Shown: in pieces, positions 8,245 through 16,180 of the stretch | How the letters are laid out: each line of letters begins with the position of its first letter | Numbering within the stretch: position 1 is the first letter of the stretch | Assembly (NCBI RefSeq): GCF_014646895.1 | Contig: NZ_BMOD01000007.1 | Location: 1 to 64,000 of the forward strand | Reading direction: 5' to 3' | DNA from: Deinococcus roseus | GTDB lineage: Bacteria; Deinococcota; Deinococci; Deinococcales; Deinococcaceae | DNA length: 64,000 nt | Notes under the pieces: generated by a model | Databases searched by the model: none | What the model saw: only the letters and a program-made list of their open reading frames with translations | Told to the model about the DNA's origin: nothing | Made by a program: the position numbers and the translations under genes

Positions 8245-8875
8245 AGAACTGTGCAAAGCACACCTGCAACTCCCTGCCCAGGGACTCGTCACCTGGACCA
8301 GTGGGAACATCAGCGTTCTGGACGAGAGGGAAGGTCTGATGGTCATCAAACCCTCGGGTCTGCTCTTTGAAGAACTCACCCCTGAAAGCATGGTGGTGCT
8401 GGATCTGGACGGCAAAGTCATCGAAGGGAAGTACAAACCCTCTTCGGACACCGCCACCCATGCTTACATCTACCGCCACCTGCCCCATGTGCGCAGCATC
8501 ATCCACACCCACAGTGCGTATGCCACAGCTTGGGCAGCCAACAACCGGGAAATTCCCTGCATCCTCACCGCCATGGCCGATGAATTTGGAGGACCGATCC
8601 CCTGCGGTGGCTTTGCCCTGATTGGCGGGGAAGAAATCGGGAAGGAAGTGGTGAAAACCCTCTCCGGGCACCGTTCCCCTGCGGTCATCCTCAAAAACCA
8701 CGGGGTCTTCACCATCGGAGAATCCATCCAGAAAGCCCTGAAAGCCGCCGTGATGTGTGAAGACGTGGCAAAAACGGTGCATCTGGCGTACCAGCTGGGG
8801 ACACCAGAGAAGCTTGATCATGCAGACATCGACAAACTCTACGACCGGTACACGCACGTGTACGGACAGAAATAA
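8222..8875 (+). CDS. araD: L-ribulose-5-phosphate 4-epimerase
   Basis: A 217-residue class II aldolase-fold enzyme that converts L-ribulose-5-phosphate to D-xylulose-5-phosphate, feeding the pentose phosphate pathway. The zinc ligands are seen in HTHSAYATAW (two His about residues 95-97) and KNHGVF (about residue 160). The phosphate-binding GNIS and KPSG loops are present. ATG 8222 has a good AGAGGTGA site and lies inside the end of araB, so the two are likely coupled. Confidence 0.93.
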   Translation: MLLPHLREELCKAHLQLPAQGLVTWTSGNISVLDEREGLMVIKPSGLLFEELTPESMVVLDLDGKVIEGKYKPSSDTATHAYIYRHLPHVRSIIHTHSAYATAWAANNREIPCILTAMADEFGGPIPCGGFALIGGEEIGKEVVKTLSGHRSPAVILKNHGVFTIGESIQKALKAAVMCEDVAKTVHLAYQLGTPEKLDHADIDKLYDRYTHVYGQK

Positions 8876-8884
8876 GGAATCATC

Positions 8885-10387
8885 ATGCCAAACACCGCCT
8901 CCCCCAGACTCTGGTTCGTCACGGGCTCCCAGCACCTCTACGGCCCTGAAACCCTCAAGCAAGTGGATGCCAATTCAGCAGAACTGGTTTCTGCTTTGAA
9001 TGCCTCTGGCAAAATCTCCCTGCAAATCGAATTTAAAGGGGTGCTGACCACCCCAGATGAGATCCGGGCTTTGTGTCTGCAAGCCAATTCAACACCAGAC
9101 TGCGCCGGAATCATCCTGTGGATGCACACCTTCTCCCCCAGCAAAATGTGGATTGGGGGCCTCAGTCAGTTGCAAAAACCGTTCTGCCACCTGCACACCC
9201 AGTTCAATCGGGATCTTCCCTGGGACAGCATCGACATGGATTTCATGAACCTCAACCAGGCCGCCCATGGGGACCGCGAAGCAGGTTTCTTGCACACCCG
9301 CATGCGTCTGGACCGCAAAGTGGTGGTGGGGCATTACAGCGACCCGGAAGTGCAGGAACGTCTGGGCGTGTGGGCCAGTGCAGCACACGGCTGGTTTGAT
9401 TTGCAAGGCGCAAAATTCTGCCGGTTTGGGGACAACATGCGCTTCGTGGCCGTGACCGAAGGGGACAAGGTGGCTGCAGAGATGCGCTTCGGGTTCTCGG
9501 TGAACACCTACGGGGTGGGCGATCTGGTGGCCGTGGTCGATGCTGTTTCAGACAGTGACATTGATGCTCTGGTTGCGGAATACGACAACCTATACGATGT
9601 GGCCCCAGAACTGCAAAAAGGTGGGGAACGCCATGAATCCCTGAGGTACTCTGCCCGTCTGGAACTGGGCATCGAGAAATTCCTCGTTGATGGAGGCTTC
9701 AAGGGGTTCACCACCACTTTTGAAGACCTGCATGGTCTGAAGCAACTCCCCGGAATGGCGGTCCAGAGGCTGATGGCCAGAGGGTACGGGTTTGCTGGCG
9801 AAGGGGACTGGAAAACAGCTGTGCTTTTGCGTGCCCTGAAAACCATGTCTGGCAACGTCTCAACCTCTTTCATGGAGGATTACACCTACCACCTGGAACC
9901 CGGAAAACACCAGGTGCTGGGGTCGCACATGCTGGAAGTCTGCCCGACGATTGCAGAAAACAAACCGAAAGTGGAAATTCACCCCTTAGGCATCGGAGGG
10001 AAGGAAGACCCGGTGCGTCTGGTGTTCAACTCCCAGAAGGGCGAGGCCATCAATGTGTCTCTGGTGGACCTGGGAAGCCGTTTCCGTTTGATCGTCAACG
10101 AGGTGACGGCAGTGGAGCACCCTGAGTTGCCCAACCTTCCTGTGGCGCGTGCAGTGTGGGAATGCAAACCGGATTTCAAGACCGCCTGTGCAGCCTGGAT
10201 TCATGCAGGGGGAGCGCACCACACGGTGTATTCTTATGTGCTGACCAGTGAGCACCTGGAGGATTTTGCAGCCATCGCAGGCGTTGAACTGGTGGTGATT
10301 GATGGGGACACGAAGCTGCGGGACCTGAAACAGGACCTGAAGTTCTCAGACCTCTACTTTGCCCTTGGACAGGGCCTCCGGGTCTAG
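8885..10387 (+). CDS. araA: L-arabinose isomerase
   Basis: A 500-residue enzyme that converts L-arabinose to L-ribulose, the first step of the pathway, using a divalent metal such as Mn2+. The four metal-binding residues of the family can be seen: Glu in GEGDWKTA, Glu in MEDYTYH, His in LGSHMLEV and His in GGAHHTVYS. The length equals that of E. coli AraA. An AAGGAA site lies before ATG 8885, 9 nt after araD. The araB-araD-araA order differs from the E. coli araBAD order. Confidence 0.95.
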   Translation: MPNTASPRLWFVTGSQHLYGPETLKQVDANSAELVSALNASGKISLQIEFKGVLTTPDEIRALCLQANSTPDCAGIILWMHTFSPSKMWIGGLSQLQKPFCHLHTQFNRDLPWDSIDMDFMNLNQAAHGDREAGFLHTRMRLDRKVVVGHYSDPEVQERLGVWASAAHGWFDLQGAKFCRFGDNMRFVAVTEGDKVAAEMRFGFSVNTYGVGDLVAVVDAVSDSDIDALVAEYDNLYDVAPELQKGGERHESLRYSARLELGIEKFLVDGGFKGFTTTFEDLHGLKQLPGMAVQRLMARGYGFAGEGDWKTAVLLRALKTMSGNVSTSFMEDYTYHLEPGKHQVLGSHMLEVCPTIAENKPKVEIHPLGIGGKEDPVRLVFNSQKGEAINVSLVDLGSRFRLIVNEVTAVEHPELPNLPVARAVWECKPDFKTACAAWIHAGGAHHTVYSYVLTSEHLEDFAAIAGVELVVIDGDTKLRDLKQDLKFSDLYFALGQGLRV

Positions 10388-10481
10388 AGCATTTGACAGA
10401 AGAACACGAATCAATGCAGCAATTCCAGCCTCAGATGACTTGCCCCGGAGGGAAACTTCTGGGGTTTTTGCGTGGTTGCTT

Positions 10482-10784
10482 TCAATTCCTGACCTCTTGG
10501 ATCACAAAGGTGTGCCTGGAGGCCTGTTTGTGGAGAACAAGCGGTTCCCGCCCAGCCCATCCAGGCCCAGAATGGATGGGCAGGTGGGGTTTCACCAGTT
10601 GCAGGAACAGCCGTGCCACGTCCCGTTCGGCATTGAGGCGCACAGCAAATCCAGCTTCATGGTTTTGCACTTCCTCCGCAAGTCCAGTGATTTGCTGCAG
10701 ACGTTGTTTCGGGGTGTCTGTGGTCCAGAGGGGCTGGCTGTTGGGTTTCGGAAGGATGTGGAAGTGGTGCCAGGTTCGGGCCAT
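10482..10784 (-). CDS. Hypothetical protein, 100 residues
   Basis: Not recognised. A soluble protein starting MARTWHHFHILPKPNSQPLW, rich in His, Gln and Arg, with no signal peptide or membrane segment. The composition looks protein-like and the frame is the only sensible one here. There is no clear ribosome binding site, and it faces the araA end convergently. Confidence 0.5.
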   Translation of the reverse strand: MARTWHHFHILPKPNSQPLWTTDTPKQRLQQITGLAEEVQNHEAGFAVRLNAERDVARLFLQLVKPHLPIHSGPGWAGREPLVLHKQASRHTFVIQEVRN

Positions 10785-11198
10785 GTTGCAGTGCTGAAAG
10801 TGAAAAGGACTGGGCGGAAGGGGTCAAACGGGTGTTCACACAAATCCCCCTGGGCTTCTGGAACCAGGGGGTGAAGAAAGTATCCCTTGGAGGACATTTC
10901 CATTTTTCGGCACTGGCTCTCATTTTAAAGTAAGTTTTGTAACGATGCTGGGATTTCTGGTTTCTGGCATGCGCCATGGTGGCATGAAAACCCCTGAAAA
11001 TACGTGTGTTCTCGTTCAGTGAACTGAAACATTGCAGTCTAGGATGCATTGGGAAAGACCTCATGATGTCCCGCAAATCTGACCCTCTTCTCATCCCACC
11101 TCCAGCAAACCCACATCCTGACCCAGAACCCTTGAGAAGCCCTTCATGTGACGGTTCCATCACACCAAACGCACCCCAGAATGGCGATGATGGGCCAC
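10785..11198. other. Intergenic region, no gene seen
   Basis: About 410 bp with no convincing frame. It contains a partly palindromic stretch at about 10967-10987 (GGCATGCGCCATGGTGGCATG). The promoter of the downstream secreted protein should lie here, but I cannot place it. Confidence 0.5.
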
Positions 11199-11705
11199 AT
11201 GAAAACCTTTCAATCTCGATTTTTGCCGTTTTTTCTGGTGGGTGCTGCCCTGATGCTGCCGCAGGGACAGGCCACAGCTTTTCCGTTTGGACAGGTGCTC
11301 AAATCCGGCAAGGTGCCCCTGCTGGCCGTGCATGCAGACTGGGCGGGCTTCACTTTTGTGAACCGCACCTTCCAGGTGGATTTCAAATCCCATTACGACA
11401 ACCGCAAAATCAACGAAATCCGCATGTACTTCAGTGACCGCAACCTGACCGAAGCGCAGGCCATCACCATCAGCAAACTGGCCGCCCACATCGCCCTGAA
11501 CTGTTACAACCTGCTGCCTGAACGCAAAGCAGTGATTCAGGAATGGATTGCCAGCTGGCTGATCCTGAACGATGTCTCCCAGCAGCACACCTTTGGCCCC
11601 CTCCTGCTGGACGCACAGCACACCTCCAGTGGAGACGCCCTGTTGTGGTTCACCCGCACCGGCGTTCCTGGCAAATCCCCATGGGTCAACCATTGCACCT
11701 CCTGA
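11199..11705 (+). CDS. Secreted protein of unknown function
   Basis: A 168-residue protein with a signal peptide (MKTF...RFLPFFLVGAALML, cleavage probably after QATA). The mature part has no family I recognise. I chose ATG 11199 because it gives a normal signal peptide; upstream ATGs at 11181-11190 or a GTG at 11148 would lengthen it. Its last 25 bp overlap the start of the M15 peptidase gene, so the two are probably co-expressed and may both act in the periplasm. Confidence 0.6.
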   Translation: MKTFQSRFLPFFLVGAALMLPQGQATAFPFGQVLKSGKVPLLAVHADWAGFTFVNRTFQVDFKSHYDNRKINEIRMYFSDRNLTEAQAITISKLAAHIALNCYNLLPERKAVIQEWIASWLILNDVSQQHTFGPLLLDAQHTSSGDALLWFTRTGVPGKSPWVNHCTS

Positions 11706-12502
11706 GGACCGTCTCTCTGTGTGGGATGCTGTTCTTGCAGGCCTCCAGCACGCTCAGCAGCAATCCATTTGTGCAGCAGTACCAGCAGGCCAGCCCTGCA
11801 ACTGTGGATAGACTGGTGCAGGCTTACCCGGACGCCCTGCTGAAACACGACCAGCAGAAACTGTACTTTCAAGATGGGCAGGTGTTGCAACTGCGCACCC
11901 GCAAAACCATCCAGACATACCCAACCCTGCTGGACGATGCCGATGTGCTGGACCAGATGGCCTTGCCGTACCCGGCCTGCCAGCCCATCACTGCCCCTGC
12001 CTATTTGCAGGACCCCGGGCGGGCCAGAAGCGAAACCCTCTTTAAAGCCCTTTACGGAGAGACTGCCAGCAAAGTGCAAAAGCAGTTGCAGAAAGTGAAC
12101 TGGTTCGGAAGCACGGTGCTGTTTCATCCTGCCCACGGAGCAAAAGCCGCACTGGAACAGGTGGAACAGCACCTTCAGAAGCACCCGGAGTGGCTGAAAT
12201 ACCTGCAGCCCAATGCAGGCACTTTTTACTGGCGCACTGTGGCCGGAACAAAACACCTCAGCATGCACAGTTTTGGAATTTCCATCGATCTGAACACCAG
12301 ATACGCCGATTACTGGAAATGGAAAGGACACCAGGAAGGCCAGAAAAACATCCCTTACCACAACCAGTTGCCTGAAGGTCTGGTGTTCGCGTTTGAAAGA
12401 CAGGGTTTTGTGTGGGGTGGGCGCTGGTACCATTTCGACACCATGCACTTCGAGTACCGCCCGGAATTGATCTCATCTCAGGCCTGCCAGCAGGGGCAGT
12501 GA
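11681..12502 (+). CDS. M15-family D-alanyl-D-alanine carboxypeptidase-like peptidase
   Basis: A 273-residue probable zinc peptidase of the M15 (VanY-like, M15C) group, which trims peptidoglycan peptides. Near the C-terminus are the two zinc-binding motifs: SMHSFGISID (the S.H..G...D motif) and WYHFDTMHFEY (H.D..HFE). A hydrophobic N-terminus (MGQPLHLLRTVSLCGMLFLQ) suggests export. The frame continues upstream to 11543, but that part is a shadow of the previous gene, so ATG 11681 is preferred. The gene abuts the next one tail to tail. Confidence 0.75.
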   Translation: MGQPLHLLRTVSLCGMLFLQASSTLSSNPFVQQYQQASPATVDRLVQAYPDALLKHDQQKLYFQDGQVLQLRTRKTIQTYPTLLDDADVLDQMALPYPACQPITAPAYLQDPGRARSETLFKALYGETASKVQKQLQKVNWFGSTVLFHPAHGAKAALEQVEQHLQKHPEWLKYLQPNAGTFYWRTVAGTKHLSMHSFGISIDLNTRYADYWKWKGHQEGQKNIPYHNQLPEGLVFAFERQGFVWGGRWYHFDTMHFEYRPELISSQACQQGQ

Positions 12503-13141
12503 TCAGGGATAAAGTTCCCGAAACCTGTCTGCCACCCCATCCACTTGCTCTGCACTGCATTCGATCCATCTGGGCCATTGCCTCTTGCAACCATGGGGGT
12601 AACCGATGATGTTCCCCAGAGCACCCCAGACTGCCTGATGCACGGTCTCATCTGTCAGATCCACATCGGGCCACTGCGCTGCCACCCTTTGCAGGTCTGC
12701 AAGCTCAACCCCCATCAGGGTGTGCACCAGACTGGCCTCAGGTTGATCTTCTGGAGCACCTGAGGCACTGAAGAATGGGCCATGAGCCGCTGCTTTCAGC
12801 ACCTGTCCGATGGTTTTCAATTCTTGAAGGTTCAGGCGCATGGGTTCCCCTCCCAGAAAGCCATTTTCAAAGTGCTCATGGGGCTGGGAGGCGCTGGAAA
12901 ACTGCCCCATGAAATGTCCAGAGAAATGCTCTGGTTTTCTGGGTTTGAAACTGCCCCTGGACACAGCCCAGTCGTAAGCACTCTGGTCCAGCGGATGAGC
13001 GGTCAGGGTCCCGGAAAGCTGGTGCTGCTCAATCCACTTTTGGGCTTTTTCTCGGGTGCTGAAGATCCCTGAGGGGAAACCGCCCCCAACCCCATTGAAC
13101 ACCCACACCCACTGGCCTTTTTGCAATGCTTCATCGTGCAT
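12503..13141 (-). CDS. Two-part hypothetical protein with DUF7710-like N-terminus
   Basis: A 212-residue protein. Residues about 10-85 (start WVWVFNGVGGGFPSGIFST, with DWAVSRGSFKP) look like the DUF7710 family of unknown function. The remainder starts with a Met at about residue 100 (MRLNLQELKTIG) and resembles a separate small domain, so this may be a fusion. Start: ATG 13141 with GAGG 6 nt upstream. A GTG at 13153 that overlaps the preceding stop (GTGA) is the alternative. It is the last gene of a three-gene coupled unit on the minus strand. Confidence 0.65.
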   Translation of the reverse strand: MHDEALQKGQWVWVFNGVGGGFPSGIFSTREKAQKWIEQHQLSGTLTAHPLDQSAYDWAVSRGSFKPRKPEHFSGHFMGQFSSASQPHEHFENGFLGGEPMRLNLQELKTIGQVLKAAAHGPFFSASGAPEDQPEASLVHTLMGVELADLQRVAAQWPDVDLTDETVHQAVWGALGNIIGYPHGCKRQWPRWIECSAEQVDGVADRFRELYP

Positions 13142-13149
13142 GTTGCGCC

Positions 13150-13722
13150 TCACAAATAAAAATGCCTGCTGAACCAGATGCCATTCAGGTTGGTCAGGCA
13201 GGCATCTGTGACTTCAAACGTTCTGGGAAAGGTGCCTTCGGGACTTTTGTTCCCGAAGATCCACTGTTTGGCCCGCTCCATTCCAACAGGTGGAACTGGA
13301 TTCACTTCATGCAGCATCACTTTCAGGTACTGGTGTTCTTCTTGCAGGTCATCGTACATGGCTTGCAGCACCCCGAATTCATCTCCTTCGGGTTTTTCTT
13401 CTGGATTTTCTTTGCTGACCATCAAAATGCCCATGCTTTTCAGGAACTGCAGGGGGTTTTCTGGACTGGGAATTTCAATGGGTTCAATCACCTCAAAAAC
13501 CAGATCCAGCAGGCCGTATTTGTGAATCTGCCCCTGGTAAATGCGATCTTCACGACGGTACAGTGTGCAGGCAGGCAGCCCAAGGTGTTGAAAAGCCACA
13601 TCTGCATCGGACTGCAGGTGGTCCAGACTGGTGAACACCATCTGCTGATCCATCAACACCTCTAAAGGCTGGTATTTCACTCCCATGCACAGCGCACGGA
13701 TCATCAGCAGCAAACGGGTCAT
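13150..13722 (-). CDS. Hypothetical protein, 190 residues
   Basis: Not recognised. A soluble, acidic protein with a middle segment of Pro and Glu (PENPLQFL, SKENPEEKPEGDEFG). No catalytic motif is visible. The ATG at 13722 has an AGAGGG site, overlaps the stop of a 29-codon upstream frame, and its own stop overlaps the possible GTG start of the next gene. The tight coupling suggests that the products work together, perhaps as an immunity or toxin-antitoxin type module; that is a guess. Confidence 0.65.
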   Translation of the reverse strand: MTRLLLMIRALCMGVKYQPLEVLMDQQMVFTSLDHLQSDADVAFQHLGLPACTLYRREDRIYQGQIHKYGLLDLVFEVIEPIEIPSPENPLQFLKSMGILMVSKENPEEKPEGDEFGVLQAMYDDLQEEHQYLKVMLHEVNPVPPVGMERAKQWIFGNKSPEGTFPRTFEVTDACLTNLNGIWFSRHFYL

Positions 13723-13808
13723 GGTTGCCCTCTGGGTTTCAAGAGGGGGGCGTCTTGTAAAATTTTTTCATCAGGCAGCCATTCATCGAACATGATTTGG
13801 ACGGTCAT
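13719..13808 (-). CDS. 29-residue peptide heading a coupled operon
   Basis: A frame from ATG 13808 encodes 29 residues, starting MTVQIMFDEWLPDEKIL, and its TGA overlaps the ATG of the next gene (ATGA). A TAACAT box 6 nt before the ATG suggests a leaderless transcript. The composition looks like real protein, not random translation. It may be a small functional protein or a translational starter for the operon. Confidence 0.5.
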   Translation of the reverse strand: MTVQIMFDEWLPDEKILQDAPLLKPRGQP

Positions 13809-13814
13809 GTTTTC

Positions 13815-13820
13815 ATGTTA
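13815..13820 (-). promoter_or_regulatory. -10 box for a leaderless transcript
   Basis: TAACAT on the minus strand ends 6 nt before the ATG at 13808, the spacing of leaderless genes in Deinococcus. No good -35 box is visible. Confidence 0.4.
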
Positions 13821-13902
13821 GGCCTGCATCCTCTCCTGCACATCCTCCAGTTGGCAGATTCAGCACACGCCATCTGGCAGGTATGATTTCCCCAGAGGTC
13901 TT

Positions 13903-14457
13903 ATGCCAGAAATCCCCATTTTTGAAAATCTGGAAACCCCCCGCCTGAAGGTGCGCCGTTTGCAGCCAGAAGATGCTGCAGCCCTGTCTGTTTACCGTTC
14001 CCGTCCCGAAGTTTCCCTGTATCAGGGCTGGGGCGACAATTACGACGAAGCCCAGGCCCTGAAGCTCATCCAGAACATGCAAGACCGGAATCCTGGTCAG
14101 CCAGGGTGGTTTCAATTTGCCTTGCAGGAAAAAGAAACCGGTGCTTTGCTGGGAGACCTCGGCTTCCATGTGTTCGAGCCTTTGCAGGCAGAGGTGGGTT
14201 TCACGCTGGATTCCCGTGTCTGGGGCAAAGGTTACGCCACCGAAGGATTAAAGGCGGTACTGGATTACGCTTTTCATGTGCTGTTTTTTCACAGGATCAC
14301 CGCCAGCACGGATCCCCGCAACGTCCCCTCCCAGAAGGTCTTGCTGCGGCTGGGGTTTCGCCATGAGGGGCACCACCTGGAAAGTTACTCGGATGGGGAA
14401 AACTGGCTGGATGAGGACCGGTTTGCCTTGCTGCGCAGAGAATGGCGGGAACAGTGA
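13903..14457 (+). CDS. GNAT family N-acetyltransferase (RimJ/RimL type)
   Basis: A 184-residue acetyltransferase of the Acetyltransf_3 group. It starts with the typical LETPRLKVRRLQPEDA and keeps the acetyl-CoA loop region GKGYATEGLKAVLDYAF, then NVPSQKVLLRLGFRHEG. Such enzymes acetylate protein N-termini or small amines; the substrate cannot be told. An AGAGG site lies before ATG 13903. It converges on a decayed transporter gene. Confidence 0.85.
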   Translation: MPEIPIFENLETPRLKVRRLQPEDAAALSVYRSRPEVSLYQGWGDNYDEAQALKLIQNMQDRNPGQPGWFQFALQEKETGALLGDLGFHVFEPLQAEVGFTLDSRVWGKGYATEGLKAVLDYAFHVLFFHRITASTDPRNVPSQKVLLRLGFRHEGHHLESYSDGENWLDEDRFALLRREWREQ

Positions 14458-14460
14458 CCT

Positions 14461-15039
14461 TCAGCGGGTCAACCGGCTGAGGGCGGCGCATCCCACCACC
14501 AGCAAGGCCGCTGCCACGGTGCGGAAATCCAGGGTTTCTTCCAGCAGGGCAGACCACAGCACGGGCTGAACCAGTTGCACCTGTCCTGCACGTGCCACCC
14601 CACCCAGGGCCAGCCCCCGGTACCAGGCAAAAAAGGCCAGAAACATGCTCACCACCGACACATATCCAAAAGCCGCCCATGCCGTGAAAGAGGGCATGTG
14701 GCTGGGTCCCGGCAACACCAGCACGGCAACCAGAGAGAAGGGCAAAGAGAGCACCAGTGCCCAGCTCACCACCCGCCAGCCGTCCAGTTCTCGGGCCAAT
14801 CTGCCGCCTTCTGCGTAACCCATGGCGGCCAGCAGCACGGCCAGCAGCATGAAGATGTCCCCGCTGTGCAACTGTCCTGCTCCGGTGGTCACGGCAAAAA
14901 TCAGCACGGCCACCACCCCCAGCACCGACATCGCCCAGAAAATGGGTTACGGTGTACCCGCCAAATTCGGGAATGGCCAGGCGGGTGGCAGGCAGCGTGA
15001 AGCTGAAGCACAGCATGCCCAGCGCAGCCCAGGCCCATC
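14461..15039 (-). pseudogene. EamA/DMT transporter remnant
   Basis: The C-terminal half of an EamA drug/metabolite transporter (about 156 residues, five hydrophobic segments, SMFLAFFAWYRGLALGG) is intact at 14461-14931. The first membrane segment (ALGMLCFSFTLPATRLAIPE) sits just upstream in a different frame. The four or so segments expected between them are missing, and an in-frame TAA separates the two pieces. Together this shows an internal deletion with frameshift. The start codon is also lost at the junction with the MocR remnant. Confidence 0.75.
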
Positions 15040-15363
15040 CGGCGGTTGAAGGGACACCTCAAAAACCTGCAGGAAGCCCTGCGCCTCAGGCGGGACTCCC
15101 TGGTTTCTGCGCTGCAACACCACTGTCCCCAGATCAGAATTCCCCTGATTCCCTGAGGCGGCTACAACCTATGGGTACAGCTTCCAGAACATCTGGACGA
15201 TGTGGCTTTTGTGGAACAGGCCTCCCGTGTGGGGGTGCAGATCAGTGCAGGCAGAGGGTATTTTCCAGCAGAAGCGGGAGGGTCGCATCTGCGCCTGAGT
15301 TACGCTGCTGCCAGCCCCGGTGTGATCGAGGAGGGGGTTCAGCGTCTGGGGTCGTTGTTTTGA
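15040..15363 (+). pseudogene. MocR-type (PLP aminotransferase-like) regulator remnant
   Basis: Reading the frame that ends at TGA 15361 gives about 107 codons matching the C-terminus of MocR/PdxR-type GntR regulators: HLKNLQEALRLRRDSL, then GGYNLWVQLPEH, RGYFPAE and HLRLSYAAA. An in-frame TGA at 15154-15156 interrupts it just before GGY. The DNA-binding domain and most of the aminotransferase domain are absent. It meets the EamA remnant head to head, so one deletion probably removed both gene starts. Confidence 0.7.
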
Positions 15364-15780
15364 TCAGAGTTCCAGTTCCTCTTTGCGCTTCTCAAAATCT
15401 GCTCTGGCCTGCATGACTTTCTTCTGGTTGATGGCCGCCCAGTACCACACGCTGCAGAAGGCTTCGGACAGGCTGAGGCCCATCTCGGTGAGTCCGTATT
15501 CCACCCGTGGGGGAATCACCGGATAAACGGTGCGCACCACCAGACCATCGGCTTCCATCTGGCGCACGGTTTTGGTGAGCATCTTCTGGCTGATGTCTCC
15601 GACCAGTTCTCCCAGACGGGTGAAGCGCAGCCTGCCGTGTTCTTCCAGGGTTTCCAGGATCAGCATGGTCCACTTGTCGGCCACCCGTCCGATCAGTTCC
15701 CGCACCAGCTTTTCCAGTTCTGGGTCACGCTGGTCACGGGGGGGAATGTTGTGCAGGTCTTCCAGGGAAAATTCAGGCAT
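15364..15780 (-). CDS. HxlR family transcriptional regulator
   Basis: A 138-residue winged-helix regulator of the HxlR (DUF24) family. The typical core is seen: VADKWTMLILETLEEHGRLRF, then ISQKMLTKTVRQMEADGLVVRTVYPVIPPRVEYGLTEMG. Members respond to aldehydes, redox stress or other small signals. It lacks the N-terminal Cys of oxidant-sensing relatives but has one Cys near the C-terminus (EAFCSVWYW). ATG 15780 has an AAGG site. The target is not evident; the cupin gene lies upstream on the same strand. Confidence 0.85.
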   Translation of the reverse strand: MPEFSLEDLHNIPPRDQRDPELEKLVRELIGRVADKWTMLILETLEEHGRLRFTRLGELVGDISQKMLTKTVRQMEADGLVVRTVYPVIPPRVEYGLTEMGLSLSEAFCSVWYWAAINQKKVMQARADFEKRKEELEL

Positions 15781-15870
15781 GGGGCACATCCTTAAAAGAA
15801 GCAACCTCCCAGAATGGAGGTCACTTCCTGATGGTTTGTGTTGATTTTAGCATGGAAAAACGGGTGATTT

Positions 15871-16146
15871 TCAGCGTTTCAGCAGCATCACCAGAAAAGT
15901 GGTGTTTTCCTCCTGGGCCTGCAGGGTGACAAAGCGTTCCCCTTCAAATTGCACCACATCGCCTTCCGCGAGCAACGCCACCCCATCGTCAAAGTTGCAC
16001 AGCAGCGTTCCAGAGGTCATGCTGATCAGCACCTGCTCGCCGGGGTGGTCATGTCTGGGCATTTCCTGACCCTTTCTGAGCACTTTGCGAACGATTTTGC
16101 AGCCTGCATTCTGGGCAATCACACCTGTTTTTTCAATCTTTTCCAT
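15871..16146 (-). CDS. Small cupin protein
   Basis: A 91-residue single-domain cupin (small beta-barrel). The metal-binding motif RHDHPGEQVLI and the following G-rich barrel strands (SGTLLCNFDDG, LAEGDVVQFEGE) are clear. ATG 16146 follows a GGAGGA site. It lies 34 bp after the NarK gene on the same strand, so it may be co-transcribed with the nitrate genes. Its substrate or sensor role is unknown. Confidence 0.8.
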   Translation of the reverse strand: MEKIEKTGVIAQNAGCKIVRKVLRKGQEMPRHDHPGEQVLISMTSGTLLCNFDDGVALLAEGDVVQFEGERFVTLQAQEENTTFLVMLLKR

Positions 16147-16180
16147 GGTCCATCCTCCAGAAAGAAAACCTGTGCAGGGC

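Noticed and set aside
6730..8457. A 575-codon minus-strand frame over araB
   Set aside because: Antisense to araB and araD, no known motif, no ribosome site.
11006..11437. A 143-codon plus-strand frame overlapping the secreted protein gene
   Set aside because: It is a second frame of the signal-peptide gene and lacks a ribosome site or family features.
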